The notes below the pieces were generated by a model that was not told where the DNA came from, searched no databases, and worked only from the letters and a program-made list of their open reading frames with translations. Of a DNA stretch of 64,000 bases, positions 12,401 through 27,400 are shown piece after piece. The stretch spans positions 7,388,366-7,452,365 of the forward strand of contig NC_092793.1 in assembly GCF_918797505.1 (NCBI RefSeq). The letters run 5' to 3'. The stretch is from Bemisia tabaci. Its lineage: Eukaryota > Arthropoda > Insecta > Hemiptera > Aleyrodidae. Position 1 is the stretch's first letter; every line of letters starts with the position of its first letter. Position numbers and translations under genes: made by a program.

Positions 12401-15400
12401 TAAGAACCCTGTAGATGTATCAATGCAACAAGAGCACGACAAAGAATTAGGCAAGATTTCGGCCCCTTTGCCCCTTCATAACTTGAAAACGGTTTCTAAA
12501 CTCATCTTGGAATTTTTTTCTGAGTTTCATGTCATCATAAACTTCCCTTTAAACCTTAGTTTGATGGTCGAATCGACTGCCTAAAAAGGGGCGAATTTTG
12601 CAGAGGCTCTTTGCTTGAAAGCTGTGAAAGTGAATGGACCACCTTAAGACGTCACTGGACAGCATTCCCAATTTACACCTGTGTATTTCGCGGATCCATG
12701 TATTTTGTCATCTCTTTTAATAGTTGTCTGATTGAAAAATGGAGGATGTTTTCTTTCTTAGCTCTATTGGTGATTTTATATTTGAATAGAATATGCAAAC
12801 ATTCTGTACCTTGCCACTAACCCATCGAGAATTTCTGTTTTTACACCATGGCTATGATGTCATGTCAAAATCTTCGTCTCTAATCTTGGAAGTGAAGACC
12901 TTAACAGTTTATTCATATGTAAAATAGCTCTTGAACTTTTTTTTAAAAAAAAAAAAGTTGCTTCTTTTTCCTATTGCTCCCTTTGGGAGTAAAACTGACA
13001 CAGCCGGACATTGCAAGCTGAATGCAAAAGTGAGGAGTAGTGGCAAAAATGCAGGAACTTAGAACCGTCAAAGAGGAGCTACACCTAAAGTAAAATTTGC
13101 TGAAAGAATCTTAGTTTCTCTTTATTGAAAAGATTTACCTTTGTCATCCCGAACTGTGTCAGCAACCAATTGGTGATTGTAATTAAATGCGGAGAAGTAT
13201 CTTCAGCAGGTGCTTCCAGAACGAGCTGGCCGTAACATAAAAATAAAGTTGCTCTGGCCCTCTCTGACTCCACTTCTTGTTTCCAGTCTTTCACGAAGCC
13301 TAGCAGCCTAGATGTCTTGCGAGTCAATTCATTGTTTGATGCATTTTTCAAATACGATAAGACAGTGACAACATGCTTACGGGAGATAATGCCGACTGCT
13401 CTTGCACAAATCTGAAATTAATGCAAAGTGATCTTGTTAGAGAACCATTGATAAATGGACTGCATTTTGCAATTTGGACCTATAAATTCCGGCCCGGTTT
13501 AAAAACAATGTATGTGCCATTAGTTTCCCTATGCATATAAGTGTTTTTTCAGATGAGCCAGAATTTATAGGTCCAAATTGCAAAATGCAGTCCAAATGAT
13601 CCCTCAAAAGGATCCAATCAACCCAGGGAGGATCCCAAAGAGGGGTATAATAAGAGCCATTTCTGGGCCCACACTAGATGAATTTCCTCAACTCTACAAT
13701 TTTTTCGTCATTTAAATGTCTATATTTTGGGGAAAGTATCTTAATTTGGTCATTTCACACCTCTCTATGAGCTTAATACTGTCTGAAACATGGGTCCGAG
13801 GGCCTTATTTGGAGAAAAAAAAATCCGAATTTTCCTGTATGCATCTGCGCGCCAGTAAAACCTGCATTTTTCACCAAAATCGGCCTTTAGACCCATATTT
13901 AGGCCAATATTAGACTAAATATAACCAAATCATGATGCGTTCTGTAAAACATTGACCTTCAATGAGCTATAAATTGTCGAATTTAGAAAATTCAGGGTGG
14001 ACCCAAAAATGGCCCTTATTGACACCCCTCCTTTCAACATTAGTTATAGTAACAAAAGTATAATTTTCAAGAAAATAAAGGATAAAAAACCGGGACTATT
14101 TATTTAGAAAGACAATCCTTAACAAATTCTCTTGTGTTCTGCAGAATTCTATTGAGCTTTCATCCGTTTTGATTTAATCTGTTCAACTTAACTAGAAAGA
14201 AATTCTTACGGTGAAATCTTAACTTCCGATTAATTGCTCTGCAACCGCTCAAAGGCCTCTGAAGTCACAAAGTTAACAAAGAAAGGGGAGAGGGGAGGAT
14301 CTTTCACACTAGGGTGACCTACACCTAAAGTGAATACTTGCAAAAGTCCAGGCGTATGCCAAGTCTACCTGGAATTTTGGGTACATAGCTATTTTTTTGG
14401 CCTACTGTATGTTCTTTGGGTTGCTGAATCCGAATCTGAAATTTCCTTGCACATATCTGGTGTGCATTTGCCGCCATTTTGAAAAAAAATGGTCTAAAAA
14501 GGCTTTTTTTGGCGGTTTTTTTAAAATAGCGGCTAGCATGAGTAAAGATCCCAGATTTAGTTGATGTTTTGAATAGCTGAAATAAATTGGAAGAAAATGG
14601 TTTGTACATATGCTGGGTTTGCTCAAAAATTGAGGAAGATACAGCATCGTCAACATCGCGCCTATTCATGTTTCCGCGGAGCAACTGTCAACGCGCGGTC
14701 CGGCTCGCCGTGGTCCGCCAAGTTTCAAAGCGTTCCAAAGTTCCTCAATTTTTGAGCAAACCTAGCATATTTACACACCATTTTCTTTCAAATAACGTCA
14801 GCTATTCAGAACATTAACTAAGTCCAGGATTTTTTCTCATTAGTAGCCGCTATTTTAAAAAAACCACAAAAGGACTTTTTAGGCCATTTTTTCAAAATGG
14901 CGGCAAATGCACTCGACAGATACGTGAAAGGAAACTTCAGATTTGGATTCAGCGACCCAAAAAAACATAGTGTAAGGCAAAAAATAGCTGTGAACCCGAA
15001 ATTCCAGGTAGCCTTATTTTTAGCTACCAGGCGTCTGGACCATAAGTCGACCTTATACTGAGAAGAAATCTACCAATCAAGAAATGGACTTTCCACAAAA
15101 TGTATTCTGTGATCGCTACATGAAAAAACATTGGAACTGGGTAGTCCACTTTATGATTTTCAATACAAAAACACTTCCAGGAGGAAAGCATTGGAGAAAT
15201 TTCCCAGGATAATTTCACTAATTTAATTTTGCTGAGACCTTGAAACTCCTCAATTCAGAACATCAAAATGTTAATACAATCAATAGAACATAAAAAAACT
15301 GACCAAAAGTCAAGGAAAACAAGACTGACAGCAGCAGCATTGCTCCTTCAAATACTTGTGATTTTGAACAATCAGAACAAAAGGATAGTCCACTTCCAGT

Positions 15401-18400
15401 CAAGTGAGTACTCTCATTGGTTAAAGGTTGCGTTACTTTTGGCCGTAAAAAAAATAAAAAAAACCCCTCTCAAAATTCTATATCATCGCACAAGGATACG
15501 GTGAGTTGCTAGCCTCCCCATTTCAAAAACACCGATTGACTCCGTTTTCTAAGCGGAGACTTTTTTTGGTTCCTCACTTGTGTTTTAGACAAGCTTCATT
15601 CTCTGATACTAGAGCAGAGGAGTCTTACCTTGGCATCATTCAAGCTGTAGGACCTAACTGGGTTGAACAAAACATCCAAATGAGCGTTGACGGTGCCAAC
15701 ATCACTGATATGATTCAATGTGATTGCCATGGATTTGAGTAACATTGCCCTCTGTTCACTTGCGGCAACTGGTGGGTAAAGGGATAGCTGAGCGGTGAAC
15801 TGAGAGACTAGGTTTGTGGAAAATTCTTCTGAGCTCACTCGAAGCGTTTCGTCCAGAAACTCCAGCATGAGAGACTCCCATTCGGACTCGACGTACTCGG
15901 ATACTGCAAAGATGGGGTAGAGTTGTTTGAATTGGACAGGGAAAAAAAGGAATGCGATACGGAAAAAACAAAGAGATACATTCTGTTCCACTTTTTTAGC
16001 ATATTAGAATCACATCAGAAAGATCCATATCGAAGGCTAAGGAACAATAGGACAACAAAGGATACAATATATTGCAATGTATTGATTTTTTCCAATTCCA
16101 ATCTACTGCTAATTTAAAAGAAAAGCAAAAAAAGAATAATTGAGGGGCTTGGAGGACAAGGTGCATAAGAGCAGTTTTTGCTATTCCGAGAAATACATGT
16201 TTGAAGTTTTGAAATTACATGGATACTTATGGCGGAGAGAAAGTTCAAACTGATTTCGATGTTTAAAAATTGGAATTTGGGAGCAAATTTTTCAGAGAAT
16301 ATGCGTCAAGACTAACTCTACTTGGAATTATTAATACCTCAATTTTTTGAAAACTGCATTTATGCACCTTGTCCTCCAAGCCCCTCAATTCAGAGGTATA
16401 TGGTTGAAGAAAACACTGTCTTGTCTTCTAACAGGAATGATTAAATGAGCTACCTGATGCATTTTTCAGAGAACATTGAAAAGGCCTTAGCACAGTGCCT
16501 ATTTCCTCTTGGATCTCAGGAGAGAGAGCGACCAAGGCGAGCAAATTCAAACAAGCAGACTAGCATAACTTTTAAATGAAGCAATTAATTAACTTTGACC
16601 CAATTTGATCTCGAGTAAAAAGTTGATCTCTGGATAAATAGGTTAAAATTTCATGCAGCTATTTCTGATGTAAGATAAGTCAAAAGGAGATGAATTGTGA
16701 TACTTTATCAAATTACTCACATTCTAAATAACTAATTAGTTGAGGAATTTTCAACTTCCATAGGGTAGAGACATCATCATTGATATGTGGTGAATAGCGA
16801 ACAAGAAAATTTAGAATACTGATACCACGATCTGTTTCTTGAGGTGCTCCTAATAGACCAATACATCTGGTTATTACAGCTTGAATGTTGTTAGATGGAA
16901 ATTTTTCTGAAAGGCAATGGAAAATTATTAGAGTAAAACATTAAGGCAACATTAAGAGTAGCTCGTCATGAATGATTTACAACAAATCATGAATTAAAAT
17001 CATTGATTAAGAGGCAAGCAGGTCGAAATCTGTTCTTTGATAATGGGACAAGAAACACACAATTCAGTTATGATTTTACAGCAGCATTGGTTGATACGAT
17101 GATGTTATTTTTTCATAGCATGGGACTCTTGATTAGTGACCAAGCAATTCAAAAAATACCAAAGGGCTTGTCGTAGATTTAACTCCACATGAGCACTGAC
17201 CTGCTATGGGAAAACGCTGTATAAACATTCAAACGTTGCCAAATTTCTCCTGATGAAAAATTCATTTTGGAGGAGAGTTATGTACATTTTGGTTTGACAT
17301 TTCCAGATATTACAGATTAAATTGCTAGAAAAATTGCCTGGAATGATGGAAGAAAAATATTGAAAATTAATTCTCCTACATGTTGATACAAAAATCAATT
17401 GGCATACCTGTATTCAGCGGTTCTAAGTTACTTTTATCTGCAATCTTTGTAAGAGCACTGGTAATGACGAAAATGGCTGCCGTAAATTCGGGCGCAAGCA
17501 GTAAACGCAGAAGAACCTTCCAGCACAATGGAAAAACCGTTTTAACAGTCGAACTCAGCAGAGTTATAGTTGAGCAACAAACTTCACGTAACTCAGTCCA
17601 TTCTGGTCCCTATAATGGAGAGAAGAAGATGACAAAAGATGGGAAGCTAAAACTTTAGATTAGATTTTTAATTACAAGCAGTTAAGTAATTTAGCCAGTG
17701 TAATGCCTTCAGAGAGAGGCCCATGTCATTTCAAGTAAACTCAAGCTTTTTCAACTGATTTAATTTCATTTGAAATCATCTGTTATCATTTGAAATAAAC
17801 CTCAACAAATTCCAACGAATAAGGAGGAGCTCACCTCTTATTAAATGTATATGATAAGGAAATACCACCAATAATAAGAACCACTGCACAATGGGAAAAA
17901 CAGCCAATCTAGCATCAAAAAAGTCTTGACGCCCTGGGCGTTCACTTTCCCATTGGTTTTTCACACTTAATCAGTCTTATATATCTAGCCATACACTAAT
18001 GACAACTTAATGTGCCAGTTTTTTGTAAATTCAAGAGTTATTGAGTCAAATTTAGTCAAGAGATCAGCTACAATTTCCTTTCCTTGAGATTTTGTTTCGG
18101 TTTGTGGTCTTTAATCAGCTAGCAGAGTTAAAATAAAATATTCCTCGTCGTTTATGCTATTGTCAGTTACTTTCTTCATTATACTGTGTAAGTCTCTTAT
18201 TTTTGACTTTTTTTTTTTTGAGAAGTTTGTGTGCCTATGTGTGGGTGTTTCAAAGTGAAGTTCTGAGTGAGAATGAATGTAATCCGCAATGTATTACTAA
18301 AGATATTAATGGATTAGATTGACATATTATTTGGCATGTATTCAATATTACAAGAAAATGAGGAGGAAAAACACGCTTGAAATTTTAAATTTCCTAAAAA

Positions 18401-21400
18401 ACCGTTGCACAATGGAACAGCTTTTCCTAATTAATAGATAATCACGTGTCCTAATTTTTTTTCCAATTTTGGTTAGGATAACAGTTAAGTTCCGAACATT
18501 TAATTTATCATAAAGTGTTGTCAAACAGGAAGTTTAATGGTAGTTATCCATATTATATCAGTTTACCAATACACTTTATTTTCATAAAGGTAAAGTGAAG
18601 TATTGTCATTACTCGGAAATTTTGGCAATTAATTCCTTACGCTCAATGCATCTAATTTTTTTCTTCTCAAGACTTAATGTGAAATGAAACCATTTTTAAA
18701 GTGCAGCAATTGTGAAGTAAAACATGAAAATTTGTATGAAACTATTTAATGATTAATTAACAGCGGTCAGGATTGAACTCTCATTGGCATCAATGAAAAT
18801 GGCTGGAATCGGTATGTATGTGCTCCTGAGGATCTACTGATCAAGTATCAGCTATGTTATACTTCATAAGGTCGACCTCATCAGAGATAATGGTAAGAAA
18901 CGCAACGGTTAGCGCGGAGCTGATGGAGGACCGCCTCTGAATGTTTATATTCAATAGCCTCCTATGTTCATTAGAGAGCGTCATGTAGTTCCTTTTAATT
19001 TTTTTTTTTTTTTTGGCAATGGCTGACCTTTCTAAAAGGATGGATACCATTTTTTTTCGTAAATCCACTTTTTTAATTTACAGCAATTTTTGAAGTTAGC
19101 CTCCAAAATAGTAACAAATTCAAACTTCTAAAGACAATATCTTTCCAGTTCAAGACAGTTCAAGTGAGATTTATATATCCAGTTACTCGTCATACTATCA
19201 AGAATACGATAATCCTTAGTTTGAGTGCGCATCCATACGCCATTAGGAGATATTTGATACAAAGAAAGTGGGCATGAGCTCAAAATGAATGCGAAAGAAC
19301 GTTGTGCATGACGTCGAATTCCAGAGTCACATAGGGGGACAGGAGAGTGCGTGCACAGTGTGCTGCGCGCGCAACTAACGTACGTTTAAGGACAACCGTT
19401 TCAGCGGGTCCTCAGAGCTGAACTGGTAGCTGAGTTGGTAGAGTCTTTTACCTTCAGGCGAAAGAAGTTGCGTTTGGTCCTACCCGATGGTCAATTTTTT
19501 TTTTTTTTTTTTTTTTTTTTAATCAGCCCAGTGCAAATTTTCATTTTTTAGTTGATACTTGCTACACTACACACTCTGCATTCTTGCTCATTGCAGCATT
19601 TGATAAATGGTTTTACCTTTCTCCAGAAAAAACAACATCAGACGCATCAAGCGAAAGGAATTAATTGCCTAAATTTCCGAGTAATAACAATACTTCACTC
19701 TACTCTTATGAAAATAAAAAGTATTGGTAAAATGATGATATAAATTTCTACAATTAATATCCTGTTTGACATCACCTAATGATAAATTAAATGTTCACAA
19801 CTTATTTGTTATCCTGACAAGAATTAGAAAAAAATTAGATCAAGTATTAATACATGAATACAAACATTCAGAGGCGGTCTTCCATCAGCACTGCGCTACC
19901 TGGTGCGATTCTGATGATTATCACTGATAAGATCGACCTTATGAAGTGAAACATGACTGAATCTTGATCAGTAGATCCTCAGGAGCACATACATACCAAC
20001 TTTGGTCATTTTCATTGATGATGATTTTTCAACTTTTCCGGCGCTAGATTGGCTGTTTTTCTCACTAAGCACTGAGCTACTAAGCCACTTTGTGCTTAGA
20101 AATTCAATTAGATTAGCTTTGCTCTTCATCTATGAATCAAGCTTAAATATAATCAAGTCGTTCGAGAATCGCTAATGCCCATTTTTCCAGTTTTGAGTTT
20201 TTTTTGGGTTGATATACTTTTCGGAGATAGATGCTACCATGAGAGGGATGTTGATGCTCTTTTTAGGGTTGTCTCACTCCCAAAACGAGTCTTGGCATCA
20301 CTTTCATGATTATATCGACTCTTAAAAAGTATTATTGACATAAAAAAAACTGATAGCTGGCAAAAGGGCTTCGACAGTTTTTGCAACACACATTTCAATT
20401 TAAATTTAACTTTTTCAATATCTCTTTATTGAGTTTTTTCAAAAATAGTACCGTTTTATTGGTGTGCTTTGATAAAGTTATGAATTTTTCGTACCAAAAA
20501 GAAACTAAAATCTATAAAATTGAAAGCCACTTACATTGCAAGATACTAGAGGGCAACAATGTTTCACAAGGAATTCAATGAATAATTCATCAGAGGAGCC
20601 TAAAAATTCTTTACAAGCTAGAACAACAATTGTTCTAACTAGAGCCTTCTTCACCTGAAGAGAAAGAAAACAGTTTAAAATAGAAGCAGTCAGATGACAA
20701 AAAATAAAAAATAAAAAAAATTAGGATGAAGAATTAATTTACCACAAGGTGAAGGAGAATTATTTGCAAGAAATACGGTTTTTCTGGGCTGATGTGAGGG
20801 TTTACTGCGATCATTTTTGAAAAAAGAGTGTCCTGTTATTCTCCTCTTTTCCTAATTTCATAGCAAGCAGCAAAAAAGACACAAAAAAACATACACTAAA
20901 TTTACTTCATAAAGTTGCCTAATTTTTCTCGATTTTTTTAGAGTCTTCTAAAATTACTTGCAGTGCCCTTTAAACCACTGTGAAAAAAGAACAGAAGTTG
21001 CATTCAACTTTTTTTCCTCATTTCATTCAATCTTTATTAAAATGTACAAAAGCGATGAATTTAAACCCATACAAGTGAATTATTTCACTGACTTAAAAAT
21101 GCCGGTTCAATGTTTTTAATTTTTACATTTTCAAGAGAGGAAATGACATACCTTCACAGACGCATCAGATAAAACATGCAGAGCATTGATCAAATCCGAC
21201 ATTCTTAAGCTTAAAACAGAATCAGAGGAGCCAAGAAGATGCGAAATCACAGTGAGAGCAGCTACTCTGTCAGCTTCACTTCCACCCCGTACTTGTCGAA
21301 TCAGTAAGTCACTTAGTCTTTCAGGAAAATGATACCCTGTGAAGAAATTTGTAAAGGTTAACAAATGAAAGGTACAAAAGAACATTTTAGACATGGCATC

Positions 21401-24400
21401 ATTAATTATTTTATTCATATTTTTGATGATACTGAGAAAAGACCTACCAATTTGATCATAGCAGCGCAGAACTTCACCATGGTTCTTCACTGTGACTGGC
21501 TCCCGATAATCTGGTTGCACCCAAACCTGAAAATATAAAAGAAAATAAGGAGTGTCAAAGAGGCAATTGGTGATTTAAGACATCTCAGAAAGGCCTTACT
21601 CAGTTCACCAGAAAGGGAAAATTCTGTGACCTTAAAACTGGTAAAATCCTATCAAAAAAAGTACTACCAGGCTGCAAACTTTAATTCCATTTGGCTCTTA
21701 ACTACTCCCAAGATCAGAGTCTTCACCTGCACAATCTTCAAGATCTATAAAGAAAATTTATCATGAGCTGAAAGAGCACGGGTTCCATCTCACTATACTA
21801 TTGAGAGGGGGAAAGAAGCCGAGGAAATATCAAACTCAGAGTAAAATTTCAAAACGGAACTCATGTAAATTAAACTCTTTGAGCACGTCTAGAGGTATCG
21901 GGGTAAAACTGGGGGGAAAGAACTTTCAGCCTGGGTATATACCCTGAAAATTCTTTGCTGAGGTGCCACGAGCATTATCACCACCAAATCTGCTCTTATC
22001 AAAGTACATAAGTCTCTGCAGTGTGGCAACCTCAATCTTGGCGCTTCGACTCAGCTGTTATCATTGTTTAAACTTGGAACAATACAAAGCCGGGTTTACA
22101 CATACTGCTTGATCAAGAAGCCAGCCTAAACTATTTGTAATGCGCAATTTGAGTCAAGCTGGTTGTCATGTGACCAAAGAGTTCAAATATTTTGTGACCA
22201 ATGCTGATTAAAGCCGTTAATATCTTGGTTAAGAGTAGCTTTAGGTTAAGTATTTTCATTGCTGAAATGGTGTTTTACTTGAAATTTCGAAGAGGAAGCA
22301 TGAAACAGAATGGTTAGATTAATATTTTGTCCAGTGGAATTTCAATGATTTATTAATTTTAAATCGGGAGAGAGACTTAGCATGACTACCTACCATGGCA
22401 TGCAACGTATGAATGATATTGTCAAGCATTGGTTCTAAAGGCACAGGTGGCGCAATTTGGAGAACTGTTGAGAGAGCTTCTGATATTTTGTAGCGAGGGG
22501 GATGAGGTGAACGACGGTACAATCCAAGTAAAAAATTAACTGTTCTTGGAGTTTGTTCTACGAGCCGATTTTCTTCCAGTAAGCTGAACATTGGACCGAT
22601 TGCAGATACAACACCCTCGACAGTCTGACAACACAAAAGATAGTTTATACTTTAATTAATAAAAAATTGTTGAATTGTGAGGTTTTCCCCTCAAAGTTCC
22701 AGGGTATGTATGCAGCTGTGACGTCAAATTACAGTTGCAAAATAACACAAAAGCCAAATAGTGTACCTGCACATATTGATTGTTCGTTGGTCCAAAAGTC
22801 TTTATATTTCCAAAATGCAAATTTAGTTGAGGATGAAATACTAAGGATACATTGGAATGAAGCAGAATAAATCAGTCTAAAAAAGGCTACATTAGATTAG
22901 TTTGACATTAGATAAATCAGAATTGACTAGAAATTATCTTGCTAATTGGGATGCATCAGGAAAAATATGCCGGAACTGGAATAAATATTGTTAGCCAAGA
23001 TAAATTGAGATGATTGTAACGCTTCAACACTAATTGGAATTGAAATGCACACATTGTTCAAACTAGGACAAATTACGCTAATCTGAGCTAAATCAGGAGA
23101 ACGCTTAATTAGATGTAATAAATGGAATTCAATCAGTCTAAAATGGGTAAAATCAGAGTAAAATGGGAAAACTGATATTAATCGAGACAGTGCGATTCAT
23201 CCATGGGATTTGCTCTATGTGTAAAAAAGAAAAATGCGCAAATAAAGAAAAATGTAACAGGGTACCTTCACATCCTTCGATGCAGCCCATTGAGTTATGA
23301 ATAAATCATAAACAGCATGAATTTTTTCAGCACATTCTGATGAAACCTTGGAGATTTTTGTATCTTTGTCCACGTGGTTCTCCAAAACAGACTCACACAG
23401 TTTCTCCATTGCTATAAAAAAAAAAAGAAAAGAAAGTATAATAAAGTGAGAATTCTATATTCTAATTTACAGAGAAAGGTTGGAAATAAATAAAACAAAA
23501 AAAGGTCCAAAACGGAGGTGAAGGAGTGAGGGGATTGGAGAACAAGGCGTATAAGAGGAGTTTTTGCTATTTCAAGAAATATATCTCAAATAAGATCAGT
23601 TTAAAATTTCTCGGCAAATGTAGAGGTTTATTTTTGCTCACCAATGTTGTTGATTGCTTCATGTCATTGTTAATACAGACAGGATACACTCGTGAGAAGG
23701 TGATAAGAATGTATCTCTGCCAGTGGACAAAAGTCAGAAAGAAAAAAAATTAACTGCTTTTGGGACAAAAACGTGGAAAAGCTGAAAGAGGTAGTTATGA
23801 GGTTCGATTCTTTAAACATACCAAAAGTTATTAATTGGCGCTGTGAGTCATTTTTGATTGCTGGAATAATTGGGCGAATATTGATAAGAACGGAGTTGAC
23901 ATAGACTACAAACTCAGGGAGGTTGCAGCTTGCAATATTTCCAATTGCATAGAGTAATGACTGATGGGGAACTGCACCAGGCTGAAGTTTTGAGAGGAGA
24001 CAGTCCATTACCTGCAAAATGTGTTGCAATAAAAATTAGTAATTCATTATTTTCATTCATTGGTAGGCTAATATCCTGATTCAATAATAATAATAATAGA
24101 TGAGTGCCTAGTAAAATGTTTAAGTAAAGGAACACGGATCATTTTTGCAGACTAAAAAGCTGAAAATTCCTCATTGGAACATTAAACCTTTTTCTAAATA
24201 ATTTAGGTGTCTTACCTTGCACCTATACATAAATAAATAAGTTAATTGTTCATTCATACATGAAAGCCTTGAGGAACTGTGGTACAAGTCAGCACAAGAA
24301 AAAAACAAAAAAATGAAAGAACAAAATTTTGACGAGAGAACTGTATATGAAAAGCAAAGAAGAGGAAGTACAAGATAGGAGGCTGACAGTCCGCTGTTCA

Positions 24401-27400
24401 GTCCTGTAGGAGCCACTATGGACACTAGGATGAACAGCTTATTGACAGAGTAAAAGGCTTCAGAAAGAAAAGAACTTATGGAGGCTGTTCAGGAAAATAG
24501 TTGATTTCCCCTCTTAAGAGAATTTTAATCTCCCATGAGAGGGCATTAAATATCTGGATGGATGAAAACTTGACATGTCACATTGTAATGGAAAATTGGT
24601 GGGAGATATCAAAGCCTAATTTATCTACTTATTGTATTCACTATGTTAGCTTGATTTCCTTTTGTGTTATGAAGTTATCAAGCTACATCACTTGGAGGCA
24701 CGATATTGAAGGAGCAAATGTGATTCTTACATCTCTGCAATATTTAACGCATATTGCATTCAATATATCCGCTGCTGGAAAGCTGGTATATGATGTGTTT
24801 TTCATCATTTCGTCAAAAGAGAAAGTTATTAGCTGTTTCACCAAGGTTGGCTCTAGATCGCTGATACAGTTTTCACAAATTCGCTTGAGGAGTTGGAGAA
24901 CATGAGTAATGCTGGCAGATGTTAACTGAAAACATGGGAAAAAGTAAAAATCACATTGAAGGCAAATTTGGCTTTGAAGTGAAGCACAGAAACTTGAAAA
25001 ATTGATAAAAATTATGTATGTATACATACTGAGTAACATTGACGGATCCAGCACATTGGCAACATTGCCTTTTCTCCATTTAAATCCATGGAAATGTATC
25101 GATTCTTGGAGGGGCCAGGTGCTTCGACAAGATTCGATTATTTAGCATAGGTTTAAATGGAGGCAAAGCGGTGTTGCCAAATTACTGGATCCGCCTCTGC
25201 TGAGTAAAGCTCAACTCGTGCTCTTTCTCTGGGTAAAGCAAGAGTTTCAAAAAAGGTGAATATCCCCCAAAGCTTGCACCAAATAAAGTTAAGGGCCAAC
25301 TGGAACCAAAAATCTGAACAAGACATTGGATCTGGGACCAGCCTAGGAGTAGTAGAGGCCCCTGGTCTCTCTTCTACTGAAAGATAGTCCACCAAGAAGA
25401 ATCACGGTGAGGACAAGAGACCACATTATCATAGCCCAGGTTCCATAATTTATACTGCCATGCTAAGGAAAAACGCCGTATGAACATTCGAGAGTTGCCA
25501 AATTTCCCTTGATACAAATGTTTATTTATGAAGAAGGTTATGAATATTTTTCCTTGTGATTTTCAGACATTATAGGTCAAATTACGAACGAAATCATCAG
25601 AAAAATCGGAAAAGATATATAAACATATTTTCCTGAATTTTTGCGCTTTTACGAAGGAAACTTGGCAACCCTCATAAGGCGTTTTTCCCTAGCACAGCAG
25701 TATAGTGCTGACTAAGAACAGATGTAGACGGCACATCGATGGACAGAGTGTGAAACCACATACCTCCATGTGTAACATTGTAGACTTCCTGTCATGCTTT
25801 ACTTTCTCTTGGAAAAACTACTAAATGTAAACTTCTTGAAAACTTCATTGCTTTTTATCATTATCAGCAAAATATTCAGTATAAATTTCAAGCTATGAGG
25901 TTGGATTGTAGGTATTTAAAAAAATTAAATAGGAGCGGATATTTTGAATCATGGCAATGGAAAAAAAGAGGTTTTGCACTTTGGCAGTTGATAACGCATT
26001 TAAGATGGGAAAGGTTATCAATTCGATCTTCTTTTTCTGCGAACCAGGACAGGAAATACCAAGAGGGGTTGTCTCCCCCAAATACATGCTACACTGACTG
26101 TCCTCACCTCACTTTAAAAATATTGATGGATAAATATCCTAAGGTCTGTGCTTGAAAAAGTTGAAACATTCAATCTGAAAGAAAATTTTCTGAAAGATAG
26201 GATTCTTGCAGAAAAAAATTTTGCAACCACAGTAATTGCTGTTGCTGTTTTGAGGTGGATGAAGTCCTTGCTAAATAAGTTCATGCACATATAAACTGGG
26301 ACAGAAGATTGTCTGATGTTGATTTTGCATGGTAAGTTAATGCAAGAATAAAGATGGCAGACCATCTGCTGCAATCTAAAAGTGCAAAAATCTTATTTGG
26401 CGTCGACTTTTACATCATTGACTTATAATACAATCTAGACCGCGCACTAGGCCCGACTTTAAGCAGGGAAGGTAAGACAGCTAGGGGGGTAAATCATGGT
26501 AAAGACGCGCCATCAGCATAGTTGATACAGCCGGATATACGAAACGTACCAGGCAACGGCACAGGCAAGACTGGCATTTCCATTGTCTGTATTGTATGTA
26601 TGTACGTATTGCAATCTGGGTTGCCTATCGTCTCGCCGAAATTTCCTAATACGCGGTCTAGATTGTATTATACGTCAATGTTTTATATTAATTGAGTATG
26701 TTGATATGGTCTAATTCTGTGGCTTATAGAACTGGGGAAAGAAAAGAAGAGACAAAAGTCACATCAGTCTGGATGCATCAATCATCAGTTGGCCCATTGG
26801 TTAGCATGTAACTATCTGTTGAATGGTGCACTTTTTGGATGTGACATTTGTCTGTTCTTTTCTTTCCCCAGTTCTAGTTGACTTAGAAAGCAAGTATTTT
26901 ACTTAATCCCACCTGCCTCTCCACATTTCTTGAATAAAAAATCCTCTTTTCTCATTTTCTGTTCACTGCTAAGTCATGAGGAAAGCCCCTCTTAGATGAA
27001 CAGGCTAGGCTGATAGTTTAGTCATTTGGGCTTGAGGGATCCAATTTCTCAGTGCCTGTGATTCGCAAAAATACTCACCACTCAGAAAAATTTAAAATTT
27101 TGATAACATACCTTTGAGTTTTTCCTCCGATAATTAAGTGTATATTTGACCACAATGTTTGGCTGGACTTTTGAAATTTTCCATAGTGATTCACAGACCG
27201 CTTTTCGGACACACTCATCACGATCAGCAGAAGCCTCTAAAAGGCTATTGACAACAACTACAGGCAAGTAAAGAAAATACGGAAGCAATGTTATTATGTT
27301 TTAATCATTTTGTTCTTTATGCAAAGGAAAATTCAATTTCGTTGTGAATATAAAAACCCAAATAAGCCAAGTACGTGTAGTTATGGTTTCGGTGCCACAG

